Source: Myxococcales bacterium (GTDB taxonomy: Bacteria; Myxococcota; Polyangia; Nannocystales; Nannocystaceae). From it: a stretch of 64,000 nt of DNA. Positions 26,239 through 35,165 of the stretch are shown here, piece after piece. The stretch is taken from contig JAEUJW010000040.1 of the NCBI GenBank assembly GCA_016793465.1, positions 1-64,000 on the forward strand, given 5' to 3'. The translations under genes and the position numbers were made by a program. The first letter of the stretch is position 1. Each line of letters begins with the position of its first letter. The notes beneath the pieces are model-generated. The model did no database searches. It saw nothing but the letters and a program-made list of their open reading frames with translations, and had not been told where the DNA came from.

Positions 26239-26886
26239 ATGCAAAGCCAAAGCACAACCTCTGCTGGCGGCGCAGGGTCTCCTGCACTTCGAGAGACCTC
26301 GCCGGCGCATGACGTCCCCACGTGGGGAGAGAGCTCGGTTGTGCGGCGAGCGGCCCGGCGCGTCGAGATCGATCGAGACCAGCAACTGGTGAGCAGGAGC
26401 CTCGTCCGTCAGGCGTCGCGACTGTTGGCGGAGGAGCGCGGTTCACACCCGGAGGTTCTGTTCGAGCGGCTGGAGGCTGTCCTCGCGGCAGCCCGCGCCG
26501 ACCACCAGCGCCTGGGCAACGCCCGGATCAGCCTCCGCGCAGAACGCAGCGCCCGGTTCAAGGACAGTGTGCCCCTGCCAGCGGAGCTCGCCGTATACGG
26601 CCACCGGGGCAACTACCACGGCGTTCAAGCGTCCATGTCGGCGCTCGGCGTCATCCTCGGGCATCTCGTCGGGCACCTGGATGGCGAGGTGGAGCGCACC
26701 TCCGCCGCGGCGCTGGCCGAAGAGCTGCACCGGCGCTGTGAGATCTGGACGCTGGAGCGCGACGGAGTCGTTCATGTGTTCGCTCGGCCCGCCAGCGACG
26801 CCGACAAGGTACTCGCCGGCAGCGCGACGCGCGTGGCAAGAACGCTGCTCCCCGAGTCACGATCCTCGCTCGTGATTTTGTCCTGA
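26239..26886 (+). CDS. Uncharacterised cytoplasmic protein
   Basis: A 215-residue protein I do not recognise. It is predicted soluble, with a Ser/Thr-rich N-terminal tail (1-35), a helical region (residues 45-90; LVSRSLVRQASRLLAEERGS, FERLEAVLAAARAD) and a C-terminal segment with HRRCEIWTLERDGVVHVFAR. It has its own strong promoter and RBS and is transcribed alone, away from the MerR-like regulator, which may control it. The N-terminal Ser/Thr/Pro region suits regulation by phosphorylation, which is speculation. Confidence 0.7.
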   Translation: MQSQSTTSAGGAGSPALRETSPAHDVPTWGESSVVRRAARRVEIDRDQQLVSRSLVRQASRLLAEERGSHPEVLFERLEAVLAAARADHQRLGNARISLRAERSARFKDSVPLPAELAVYGHRGNYHGVQASMSALGVILGHLVGHLDGEVERTSAAALAEELHRRCEIWTLERDGVVHVFARPASDADKVLAGSATRVARTLLPESRSSLVILS

Positions 26887-27214
26887 GCGGGCTGTCTTTT
26901 CTCCCTGATCGCAGCCAAACCCGTGAACTCGGCCCGGCCCTCCCGCGCTGCAGGCCGTGCACGACGAGCTCGCTCCGAGCACAACGCCCACGACCGCATG
27001 AACTTCGAAGCCGACGTCCACGACGTGACGGCCCAGCAGATCGAGAACGAGTGCGCGTAGGGGCGCCGGCCTCTGGACCCCTCGACGCACCCGACAGTGT
27101 TACCCGGCCGAGGAACAAGAAACTCCGGGCTTCCCCCAACAGTCGGCTCCTCGGGCCGACCTCTCACCAGCGCCTCGGGCCAGCACCCGCGGCGCTTACT
27201 TCAGGAACCGCGCC
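26887..27214. other. Intergenic gap with a possible C-terminal remnant
   Basis: No complete gene is visible. A short stretch ending in TAG at 27058-27060 reads HDRMNFEADVHDVTAQQIEN on the plus strand, with a natural composition suggesting the tail of a lost gene. The remainder, 27061-27214, would hold the promoter of the lipoprotein gene at 27215. Confidence 0.4.
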
Positions 27215-28237
27215 ATGACCAAGAACCAGTCCAGCACCCTCGCCCTCGTCGCTTTCGCCACCTCCGCCTGCGGATGGCACATCGACACCACCGACGATTC
27301 CAACAACTCGTCCGAGACGTCCGGCACCACCGCCGCCACCGATGAGCAGCCCACCGGTGACGTGGTCCTCTTCCCGATGCACTTCGCGTGCTACAACTCC
27401 ACGAACTATCAATGGACCCCGGGTGGTCCGTTCTACTTTCCGCTGATGCACACGTGCGCGCAAGTCGACGACCCCGACAACTGGTCGTCGGACGAGAACA
27501 TGATGAGGATCCTCGACGCCTGCTCGAAGACGTGCCAGGAGTCCCAGGGTGGGTGGAACAACCTGTGCACGAATGAGGGCTGGAAGGGCGTCGAGCCGAC
27601 CGGTACGCCCTGCGATCCCGAATACTACGCGCCCGAGTACGGTGGCGGGATCCTCTGGCTCGACGGCGTGCAGTCGACCGATCGTCAGGTGACCTGCGAC
27701 CTGCACACCACGTGCGTCGAGGCCTTCGGTAGTTCGACCCCGGACGGATCCGGCCCCAGCGAGGCGCTGCGGCACGTCGAGGTTGAGCTCCGGGTGGAAC
27801 TCGGACAGACCGAAGTTCTCCTCGGCGGAACGCTCTCGTACTCGACGCCCGATTGCGGCGCCACGGCCTGCCCGCTGTACCTCGCGGAGCTCGAACTGGT
27901 CCAAGTCGAGGCCAGCGCCGCGATGACGTTCGACCTGCGGGACTTGGGCCGCATCGACAAGCGCGTCTCCGACCTCCGCATCCAGCTTGCCAGCCCCGTG
28001 CTCGGCATCTCGCTCTCGGACGGGCAGATCGCGTTCCCGGTCGATGCCCTCAGCCTCAGGGTCGATCTCGACGTTGCGGGTGCCGAGAGCCCGCTGGTTG
28101 AGAACGGAACCCAGTCGTTCGTGGTGCGTAACCCCGACGTCGTGCTCGGGCGGCTGTCCGCCGACTCGCTGGAGTTCGACATCGAGATCCCCACCATGTT
28201 CGGCCCCGTCAGCCTCCGCTCGGGCCGGATCGAGTAG
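27215..28237 (+). CDS. Cys-rich surface lipoprotein
   Basis: The signal sequence ends in a lipobox (TSAC, Cys19), followed by an Asp/Ser/Thr-rich linker (about 22-48) typical of Nannocystaceae lipoproteins. The mature N-terminal half has several Cys (CYNSTNYQWTPGGPFYFP, CSKTCQESQGG, CDPEYYAPEYGG), consistent with disulfide-bonded extracellular structure. The C-terminal half (about 190-340) is repetitive beta, with VEVELRVELGQTEVLLGG and SDLRIQLASPVLGISLS, perhaps an elongated beta-solenoid or sandwich. Function is unknown. It lies 54 bp upstream of a metalloprotease lipoprotein in the same direction, so the two are likely co-expressed. Confidence 0.75.
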   Translation: MTKNQSSTLALVAFATSACGWHIDTTDDSNNSSETSGTTAATDEQPTGDVVLFPMHFACYNSTNYQWTPGGPFYFPLMHTCAQVDDPDNWSSDENMMRILDACSKTCQESQGGWNNLCTNEGWKGVEPTGTPCDPEYYAPEYGGGILWLDGVQSTDRQVTCDLHTTCVEAFGSSTPDGSGPSEALRHVEVELRVELGQTEVLLGGTLSYSTPDCGATACPLYLAELELVQVEASAAMTFDLRDLGRIDKRVSDLRIQLASPVLGISLSDGQIAFPVDALSLRVDLDVAGAESPLVENGTQSFVVRNPDVVLGRLSADSLEFDIEIPTMFGPVSLRSGRIE

Positions 28238-28291
28238 CGGCGCAGATTGCGCACTGGCATGGCGGCGCGAATGCAGTCATCATCAGGTCCC

Positions 28292-29368
28292 ATGCGTCCG
28301 TGGCACGGCCTCGTCGTCGCGTTCTGCAGTGCGTGTGCAGCCGATCCCGATCCCGGCTACTTCGACACGAAGTATGTCCGCTACGTGACCGACCAGTCCT
28401 TCGCGTTCTGCGAAGGGCTGGCGAGCGACACGGATCGCAAGATCGAGTACCTACTCGATCAGCTCAAGGAACCGTATCTGCCTGAGCAAGCAATCCTCTA
28501 CAAATGGGTTGTCGACCGATCGAAGCTTGCTTGCAGCGAGAGCAAGAACGCCATCGGCTGTGCGAACTTCGACGGGGAGGACGTCCGGGTCACCTCGATC
28601 GAGCCTGCAGTATTCCACGAACTCGCGCACGCCGTCCATTTCTACCATCTCGGAATGTCCCACAGACTGCTCACAGAAGGTCTCGCCAGCTACCAAACAG
28701 AACCAGGTCGGGGCCTTGATCCGGACATGCCGAATTCATTCGCGGCGGACATCGAGTCCATGATCACCCTTGGTGCAGTGCCCGACCTCAAGAGTTACGA
28801 TATCGCGGCCCACTTCGTCGGCGTGACAGTCGAACGCTTCGGCATCGAGGCATTCAAGAGTTTTTACTTAGATATCGACCGAACCTCAACCCTTGATGAT
28901 TTTCGCTCCACATACGAAGCACATTACGGAGAGGCGTGGTCCGAGGCGCTCACGCTCATCGCTTCACAGCAGCGGACCGTCTACGATGATATCGAGTGTG
29001 AAGGAACCGCGGAGATCATCGGTGCGGAGGGCCTCCATCGAACGATCACCGCGACCTGCGAGGACGACAATGTAACCGGTCCGATCCGGCTTGGTAGCGT
29101 TCCCGCGGGGGAGCTGCAGATCCCCGTGGAGCTCACCGAGGGGTTCTACCGCTTCGCGTTCGTCCACCCTGGAGAGCCCGGCGACACGGCCGCCACGTTC
29201 CGCGGCTGCTTCGTCGGCGCGAAGGCGCCGGAGGCCCCAATCAAACGATTCACCCCGAGCGACGACATGAAGGTCCTGCTCGCCACGGGTCGCTACTTGC
29301 TCAGCGTTCGCGTGCCGCTCACCGACGGGAGCCCTCCGATCGAGGTGATTGTTGAACCCGTGGACTGA
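28292..29368 (+). CDS. Zinc metalloprotease-like lipoprotein
   Basis: The ATG at 28292 (MRPWHGLVVAFCSAC) yields a lipoprotein signal with lipobox Cys15; the in-frame ATG at 28247 would add an unneeded extension. An HExxH motif, HELAHAVHF (about residue 109), and a downstream LLTEGLASYQTE (about 130) give the two His and the third Glu of a gluzincin zinc protease, of the peptidase_MA-like type. The C-terminal 100 residues are beta-rich and likely a separate binding domain. The protease would act outside the cell or in the periplasm, tethered by lipid. The substrate is unknown. It follows the 27215 lipoprotein. Confidence 0.75.
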   Translation: MRPWHGLVVAFCSACAADPDPGYFDTKYVRYVTDQSFAFCEGLASDTDRKIEYLLDQLKEPYLPEQAILYKWVVDRSKLACSESKNAIGCANFDGEDVRVTSIEPAVFHELAHAVHFYHLGMSHRLLTEGLASYQTEPGRGLDPDMPNSFAADIESMITLGAVPDLKSYDIAAHFVGVTVERFGIEAFKSFYLDIDRTSTLDDFRSTYEAHYGEAWSEALTLIASQQRTVYDDIECEGTAEIIGAEGLHRTITATCEDDNVTGPIRLGSVPAGELQIPVELTEGFYRFAFVHPGEPGDTAATFRGCFVGAKAPEAPIKRFTPSDDMKVLLATGRYLLSVRVPLTDGSPPIEVIVEPVD

Positions 29369-29480
29369 GCTCTATCTCCCCGCGTACTCGACGACCAGGG
29401 CCATGTGCCCACCGCGACCCCCAGGGCGTGGCAGCCGTGTCGACCTTCGGGCCGAACTGCTCGGCGAGGCCGTCCGATGA

Positions 29481-29496
29481 CCCCTGGAGACAGGGG
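29481..29496 (+). terminator. Hairpin between lipoprotein genes
   Basis: CCCCTG-GAGA-CAGGGG is a perfect 6-bp stem with a 4-nt loop. It lies between the metalloprotease gene (ends 29368) and the VWA-like gene (starts 29545), placed to separate the two transcripts. There is no U-run. Confidence 0.4.
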
Positions 29497-29544
29497 ACGT
29501 AGCCGCATGACAGCGGGGGAAGCCTCGGCTAGAGTGAGCGGGTC

Positions 29545-30651
29545 ATGCGCTCGCGCCTAACCTGGTGCCGCCTCCTGCCGTGCGTCCTCGCGGCCTGCGG
29601 CGGACCGCGGTCGGAGACCGGGTTCGCGACCGGCATGCCGACCAGCGCCTCGGTCGCGGCGGACGAATCTGGATCGTCGAGCAGCAGTTCCTCGACGAGC
29701 GGGCTCCCGTCCGACGACTCGACCTCGACGTCCGGCGGCTCATCGACGAGCAGCGGTGCGCACGACGGCGGTTCGACGAGCGTGGACATCCCTGATTTCG
29801 GGCCCACGGATCCGCCGGGCTGCGAGGGCAAGATCGACTTCCTGTTCGTCATCAGCGCTGGAGGCACGATGAAGAACGATCAGGACAAACTCCTCGCCAG
29901 CTTCCCCGGCTTCATCGACGCGATCGAGCAGCAGCTCCCGGACTTCGACGTCCACATCCTCTCTGCCAACACGAACCAGAGCATCGATCTCGACGACTGC
30001 AGCGTCTGCACCGACAGTTGTGACCCGCAGGGGGATCCACCCTACTGCGGCGCGATGTTCAACGCGTGCGACAAGAAGCCCGGCGCGGGCGTCGTCTTCC
30101 CCACCGGGATGTACGCGTCGAACCGCCGCTGCGACCTCGACAGCGGTCTGCGATACATCACCAACGGCCAGCAGGACCTCAAGGAAGCGTTCGCCTGCGT
30201 CGCCCAAGTCGGCATCGCTGGTGGCGGCATCACCGGCGAGGCGATGACTGTGGCGCTCCAGCCGGACATCAATAATCCTGACGACGCGGACGCGTGCAAC
30301 CGCGGGTTTCTTCGAGATGATGCGCTCCTGGTCGTCACCATCATCCAGGACGACTATGACGAAAAGTCGCTCGGCACGGTTGAGGAGTGGATCGAGGCCC
30401 TCCGCGCCGCGAAAAAATACGACGACGACGCGTTCATGGTGATGGTGCTGACGACGGATGTGGATGTTGGCTTCGACCAGCTCTGTCTCCCAGATCAATG
30501 GAACCAGACCAAGAATCGACTCCGGTTGCTCGCCGAGGGCGTCAAGCACGGGTTCATCGACTCGATCTGCCTCGACGACTACGCTCCCTTCTTCGCCGAA
30601 CATGTCGCGCACCTCGTCGATCTCTGCGACGACTTCGTCCCGCCTGGCTGA
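29545..30651 (+). CDS. VWA-like lipoprotein with altered metal site
   Basis: The signal peptide ends in AAC at Cys18, followed by a Ser-rich linker (about 45-85). The rest (95-368) follows the von Willebrand A-like pattern of myxobacterial surface lipoproteins, with KIDFLFVISAGGTM, SFPGFIDAIEQQLPDFDVHI and ALLVVTIIQDDYDE. Members normally show the metal site VIDNSGSM at the first strand; here it is VISAGGTM, so the key Asp and a Ser are lost and metal-dependent ligand binding is unlikely by that route. The Cys-rich insert CSVCTDSCDPQGDPPYCG (about 153-170) is typical of the group. Its role is probably adhesion or surface recognition. It converges with the next gene, 15 bp away. Confidence 0.75.
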   Translation: MRSRLTWCRLLPCVLAACGGPRSETGFATGMPTSASVAADESGSSSSSSSTSGLPSDDSTSTSGGSSTSSGAHDGGSTSVDIPDFGPTDPPGCEGKIDFLFVISAGGTMKNDQDKLLASFPGFIDAIEQQLPDFDVHILSANTNQSIDLDDCSVCTDSCDPQGDPPYCGAMFNACDKKPGAGVVFPTGMYASNRRCDLDSGLRYITNGQQDLKEAFACVAQVGIAGGGITGEAMTVALQPDINNPDDADACNRGFLRDDALLVVTIIQDDYDEKSLGTVEEWIEALRAAKKYDDDAFMVMVLTTDVDVGFDQLCLPDQWNQTKNRLRLLAEGVKHGFIDSICLDDYAPFFAEHVAHLVDLCDDFVPPG

Positions 30652-30666
30652 TCCGCGGCCAGCCAG

Positions 30667-32400
30667 TCAAGGATGGTGCACTCGCGCCACGGCGTACGGC
30701 ATTAGATTGGCCGTCCGGTACCCACCCCACCCGCAGAAGCCCCGCGGATCACAGGCGACTGCGCCGGCTGCATCGTCACCGGGGACGCCGTTGTCGTAGG
30801 TGATCCGCGGGTCGAGGAGGCCAAGAACTGTGAACACGCGGGTGTCATCTGAACCCACCTGGCGTGATCCAGCACTGACGACCTTGTTCTCCCGGTCACA
30901 CGCGATCCCGTGGATCTCGGTTGCGAAGAGTTGCGGCTCGGCGCGACGCTGATCCAGGGCCATGGTTTTGTCGAACCAGAAGATCATCGGATTGGGTTCG
31001 GCAGCGGGGGCTTCGTCGCGCGTCCATCCTCCGACCAGGAACCCATCCTCGCAGACGGTGATCGATTGGCCGGCATCGTGGACGAACGAGGCGTCGGCCG
31101 TCGATGTCCAGGGCATCCCGACGATGCCCCCGGTCGGCTGGACACGAACCGCGAAGGTCCGGTCGTAGACATTGACGACGTCCGGCTTGAACTCCCGCTC
31201 GCCAACGGCGATGGCGTAGCCGGTGCCAGGCTGGACGGCGATGGCACGGACCCTTTCAACAAGGAGGTTATCCAGGTCCGGGTCGAACTCGTCCGGGGTG
31301 AACGGCGCCCGGAGCGTGGTCGGCGGTGCGACGAATACCGAGTCACCGTCGAAGTGGTAGATCCAGACCGCCGCGTCGGTTTGAACCGGGTTGTCGTTCG
31401 TCCACACCGATCCGCCGACGAACACCTTGTGAGAGTGCTGGTAGAGGGCGGCGGCGACGCCCGCCAGTTCGTCGCCGGGAGCGCCAGCCCTCTCCCACAG
31501 GCGGGCGCCATCGTCGGTCAGCAGAGCGACGTACGCCTGCAGCTTGCCGTTGTTCAGAAAGTTGCCGCCGACGATGATGTTGCCGTTCACGTCCTCGTCG
31601 ACCGCGGCGCCGAGGGAAGTGAGCCCCTTGAACCCGTCGTCGCCCGTCCAGTTCGCGATCGTCTTGGGCCAGCCGGGGACGAGGCTGCAGTCGTCGGGGT
31701 CGAGCTTCCAGACCGCCAGCTTGAGCGCGCGCGTGCCGACCGCGAAGATCGCCTCGGGCGTGTACTCGATCGCCGAGATGACGCTGATGACCGCGCCTTT
31801 GTCGGGGTCCTCGAAGTAACACCTCTCGACGCCGGGCTGCGGCAAGGTGAGGGTGATTGGGTCAGTCTCCCGCTCGTCGGTGAGGCCCTCGGCATCCTCG
31901 ACCACGACCTTGAACTTTCGCTGAGCGCCGTTGTACTTCGCCGAGAGCACGTCGTAGACGTACGGAAAGTCCGCAAGGTTCAGGTTGCTCTCAAGCTCCT
32001 CCCCGTCGAGGAAGAGCCGGACCTTGACCACCGCATGGTCGTCGCTCGCGGTGAGCATGAGGGTGAGTGGGCCCGCCTCGTCGAGGAAGTACACGCTCGC
32101 GTCGAACGTATCGATCTTGGGCGGCTGGTTCTCCGGTGGGCCGGTTGTCGTCCCGGAGGTCGTCGTCCCGGAGGTCGTCGTCTCCGCTGCCCCGGTATCC
32201 TCGCTGCTGGCCCCCGTGGCGGTCTGCACCCCGGGGTCGACCGGCGCAGGGTCGGTCGTCGTCGGCGTCGGCGGCTCGGTGGTCCCGCTGGATGTGGTCT
32301 CCTTCGGCGGGAACTCGGCGATGCTGTCGGCGTAGATCTGCTCGACGCAGCCGGGCAGCGCGAGCGAGGCGAGGAGCAGGCGGTGATGTCCTGGACGCAT
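30667..32400 (-). CDS. Secreted propeller-like lipoprotein
   Basis: The start at 32400 is supported by a GAGGAG site 8 nt upstream and a lipobox LPGC (Cys18). After a Thr/Pro-rich linker (about 35-95) comes an Ig-like domain (100-180; QPPKIDTFDASVYFLDEAGP) and then a repeated beta pattern with EAIFAVGTRALKLAVWK, NIIVGGNFLNNGKLQAYV and KVFVGGSVWTND, resembling NHL/SBBP-type propeller blades. Such proteins are common myxobacterial surface lipoproteins of unknown partner. It forms a co-directional group with the 32415 and 33292 genes, its ATG lying close to the upstream stop, so it may be co-transcribed with the membrane kinase. Confidence 0.75.
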   Translation of the reverse strand: MRPGHHRLLLASLALPGCVEQIYADSIAEFPPKETTSSGTTEPPTPTTTDPAPVDPGVQTATGASSEDTGAAETTTSGTTTSGTTTGPPENQPPKIDTFDASVYFLDEAGPLTLMLTASDDHAVVKVRLFLDGEELESNLNLADFPYVYDVLSAKYNGAQRKFKVVVEDAEGLTDERETDPITLTLPQPGVERCYFEDPDKGAVISVISAIEYTPEAIFAVGTRALKLAVWKLDPDDCSLVPGWPKTIANWTGDDGFKGLTSLGAAVDEDVNGNIIVGGNFLNNGKLQAYVALLTDDGARLWERAGAPGDELAGVAAALYQHSHKVFVGGSVWTNDNPVQTDAAVWIYHFDGDSVFVAPPTTLRAPFTPDEFDPDLDNLLVERVRAIAVQPGTGYAIAVGEREFKPDVVNVYDRTFAVRVQPTGGIVGMPWTSTADASFVHDAGQSITVCEDGFLVGGWTRDEAPAAEPNPMIFWFDKTMALDQRRAEPQLFATEIHGIACDRENKVVSAGSRQVGSDDTRVFTVLGLLDPRITYDNGVPGDDAAGAVACDPRGFCGWGGYRTANLMPYAVARVHHP

Positions 32401-32414
32401 CGTCGGGTCTCCTC

Positions 32415-33284
32415 TCAAAACCTCAGCCGCAGGACGGCCCCTCCGCCGAGCGGCCCGCCGTAGGGTACCAGGGCGACACCGCGGGAGGCCGACTTGCGCG
32501 TCACCAGCAGGGCGATGCCGGTCGCCAGGCTCGCCGCCCCCGCCACCCCGGCGCCGATCGCCACGTTCCGCGTCTGGATGCTGTCAGCCTTGATTGCATC
32601 GGCCCGACTCCGATCGGGATCCGATAGATCGCCGGTGGCCCTGGCGTTGTCGAAGATGTCGCGCAGATCCTCGGCCTGGCGCACGCGGAGGCCGATCATG
32701 GCTGCGACGACGCCGGCGAGGCCGACACCAGCGCCGGTCAGGACGGCCCCCGCCGCCGTCCGGGCGTGCCAGCGGCGCCGCGCTGCCGGCGTGGGCCCGG
32801 ACAGATCGAGTCGTGGTCGCTCGTCCTTGACCCTCGGGCCAAGGGACGCGGCAGCGGAAGGAAAGTCCGCGTCGTCCAGCACCGCGACGCGGGGTCGCAG
32901 CGGCGTGCCGGTGGCGTCGTAGCGGCAGTTGGCGACGCCGGTTGCAGTGGCGCGCCTGCGCAGACGATCGAGATCGTCGCGCCGAACCTCCTCCCATGAC
33001 ATCCGCGCCTGATCCTCTGCAAAATGCGCCGTCGACAGGGCCAGCTCCGCGGCGAGCAGGGCGCGGCACAGGTGCTGGGCATCATCGGCGGTTAGGAACG
33101 CCAGGTCGAAATTCTTGTGGGCCCCTTCGAATTCGTCGAGCTGCTGGACGCCGGGGGAGGCCGCGCGCCGGAGGTGGTCCTCGGCGATAGCGGCATAGGC
33201 CGCGGCCTCCAGCTTCGGGTCGCGCTCTGACGAGTCCACCGCGGGGGTGGCGAGGAGGTTGGACAGCAAGACGATCGCCAGCAT
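32415..33284 (-). CDS. Exported protein with two C-terminal membrane segments
   Basis: A 289-residue protein. The N-terminus (MLAIVLLSNLLATPAV) is a signal peptide. A helical region of about 130 residues with TPR-like spacing follows (AAYAAIAEDHLRRAAS, HKNFDLAFLTADDAQHL). Two hydrophobic segments sit at about 176-198 (AGAVLTGAGVGLAGVVAAMI) and 245-262 (IGAGVAGAASLATGIALLV). This is the build of the secreted TPR/PEGA-like protein family in myxobacteria but without a PEGA domain. It lies between the kinase gene (7-bp gap) and the propeller-like lipoprotein (14-bp gap), so all three are likely one operon, with the kinase first. Confidence 0.7.
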   Translation of the reverse strand: MLAIVLLSNLLATPAVDSSERDPKLEAAAYAAIAEDHLRRAASPGVQQLDEFEGAHKNFDLAFLTADDAQHLCRALLAAELALSTAHFAEDQARMSWEEVRRDDLDRLRRRATATGVANCRYDATGTPLRPRVAVLDDADFPSAAASLGPRVKDERPRLDLSGPTPAARRRWHARTAAGAVLTGAGVGLAGVVAAMIGLRVRQAEDLRDIFDNARATGDLSDPDRSRADAIKADSIQTRNVAIGAGVAGAASLATGIALLVTRKSASRGVALVPYGGPLGGGAVLRLRF

Positions 33285-33291
33285 TGCGCTC

Positions 33292-35031
33292 CTACTCCGC
33301 GGCCTGGCCTCGCGGCTGGAAAAAGATGAAGTCCTCGATCGGGCGGATGGTCGACGGGAGCCTGGCGCTGCGAACGACCTGCTCCGCGCACCCGGCGAAC
33401 GGATGCTGGCTGCTCAACTTGAGCACGCGGACCGAGTCGATCGCGCCGCTCACGGGATCGCTGCGGATCTGCACCGTCGTCGGCGTCTCCGCGAACCCGG
33501 CCTCACGCGCACACGTGCGAAGTCGAGGTTCGAGGCGTGTCATGACCTGCGCGAAGGTCGCCGTACGAGGGGCCGACTGCTTGAGCAAGGCGGGGCGGAT
33601 GGGGTCGGCGTCCGATGTCGACGTCTTCGGCGGACGGATCGCCGCGACGACCGGATCCTTGCCGGGAGTTGGCGACGACGCGGACGGCGGCATGTTGGTC
33701 GTGGGAGCGGGCGATTGCTCCGTGGCTGATGGGGCTGGCGCTGCTGGTGACGCGGGGAGAGCGGGCGGTGCCGCGGGCTGGACGACCGACTCCGCTGGGT
33801 GCTGCTCGGCCATCTCAGCACCGTTTATTTCTCGCGGCTCGCGCTCACGCATGAGCCCCCAGGTGAAGATCGCGCCGAACAGGCCGCTGCCCACCATGAG
33901 CGCGACGCGCCTCCATCGATCGCCACCGTGTTTGCGGGTCACCGTGGGCGGTGTGCCAGACCCAACCCGAGGCTCTGGCGAAGGCTCCTCGGGGCGCGCG
34001 ACCCTCACTGTCGGCGCCTCCCGGAACGGGCGCATGTCGGCGTCCGAGACGCTCGAGCTTGCCGTCGGCGCCGTGATGGTCGGAGACGACTCCGCGGCCG
34101 GCAGGACATGGTCCTCACGTCGCCCCTCGGCATCCACGCCTACGATCGCAGCGCGGATCGCCGCGGCCATCTCCGCCGCGCTCTGGAAGCGGGCGTCGAT
34201 GTCGCTCAACGCGCGCATCACCAGCCCATCGACGGCGTCCGGAAGCGTCGGCACGAACACACGCGGCGAGGGGATGCAGATCAAGTCGGGCGCGGCTCGC
34301 AGATCGGGCACTTGCTGGCCGGTCAGCATCACGTACATCAGGGCGCCGACCGAGTACAGATCGCTCCGTGGCTCCGGCAGCGCCCCCGCCAACATCTCCG
34401 GCGCGATGAAGCCGAAGGTGCCGAACACCTTGCGGCTCGGCACCGGGGCTCCGGTGAGCCGCCTCTCCGGCGGCACCGCGGCGAAGCCAAGGTCCAGGAG
34501 GGTGACGTGGATCTGCTCGTCGAGGGTACGCAGGACGAAAACGTTGTCCGGCTTCACGTCGCGGTGGGTGATGCCGCGGCCGTGGAGCTCGGCCAGCGCG
34601 GCGAGGAGGTCGAGCACAACCAGGCAGAGCTCGCGCCACGGCATGAGCTTCTCGCAGTAGAGCTCCGAGAGCGCTTCGCCGGGGACCATGTCGAACACGA
34701 TGAACGGGCGCCCGTCGTCCTCACCAAAATCGCTGGCGTGGACGAGGTGCGGGCTGCGGATCCTCGCCGCGAGGCGGGCCTCCTGGCTGAAGAACTCGCC
34801 CACCGCCGCCAGCGCGCCCCTGTAGAGCACCTTGACCGCGACGATCGACTTGGTGTTCCGATCGCGGGCGCGGTAGACCGTGGCCGTCGCGCCGCACGCG
34901 AGAACCTCGAGCAGCTCGTAGCGGTCCTGAAGGACGTCGCCGGTGTCGTCCTCCGCGTCCGGCTCGCCGAGTCCGAACACCTCGATCTCGTCGTCGGGTG
35001 CTTGCTTGGGACGAACCCACGAGGAGGCCAT
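33292..35031 (-). CDS. Membrane Ser/Thr kinase with AgmX-like tail
   Basis: A 579-residue transmembrane protein kinase. The catalytic domain (about 38-300) has the glycine-rich region LACGATATVY (44-53), Lys67 in VAVKVL, HRDVKPDN (Asp158), a DLG in place of DFG (Asp180) and APEML. The Gly loop is weaker than the canonical GxGxxG. A Pro/Ser-rich linker leads to a membrane helix at about 370-390. The extracytoplasmic C-terminal domain (480-579) resembles the AgmX/PglI tail, with two Cys (RTCAREAG, FAGCAEQVV) and the pattern seen in the 4281-5030 protein. A ligand-sensing or envelope-anchoring role is likely. It heads the three-gene operon. Confidence 0.88.
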   Translation of the reverse strand: MASSWVRPKQAPDDEIEVFGLGEPDAEDDTGDVLQDRYELLEVLACGATATVYRARDRNTKSIVAVKVLYRGALAAVGEFFSQEARLAARIRSPHLVHASDFGEDDGRPFIVFDMVPGEALSELYCEKLMPWRELCLVVLDLLAALAELHGRGITHRDVKPDNVFVLRTLDEQIHVTLLDLGFAAVPPERRLTGAPVPSRKVFGTFGFIAPEMLAGALPEPRSDLYSVGALMYVMLTGQQVPDLRAAPDLICIPSPRVFVPTLPDAVDGLVMRALSDIDARFQSAAEMAAAIRAAIVGVDAEGRREDHVLPAAESSPTITAPTASSSVSDADMRPFREAPTVRVARPEEPSPEPRVGSGTPPTVTRKHGGDRWRRVALMVGSGLFGAIFTWGLMREREPREINGAEMAEQHPAESVVQPAAPPALPASPAAPAPSATEQSPAPTTNMPPSASSPTPGKDPVVAAIRPPKTSTSDADPIRPALLKQSAPRTATFAQVMTRLEPRLRTCAREAGFAETPTTVQIRSDPVSGAIDSVRVLKLSSQHPFAGCAEQVVRSARLPSTIRPIEDFIFFQPRGQAAE

Positions 35032-35165
35032 CAGATCATCGCCCGGGGGGTGGGCGCTCCGAGAGTAGGGTACCGACCCTCGTGTGAAAAAAACAGGTCC
35101 GTCGGCGGTGTTCGAACTTGCGCCAAGGGCCGAGGGCCAAGGGCCGAAGGAACAGCGAACAGCCG

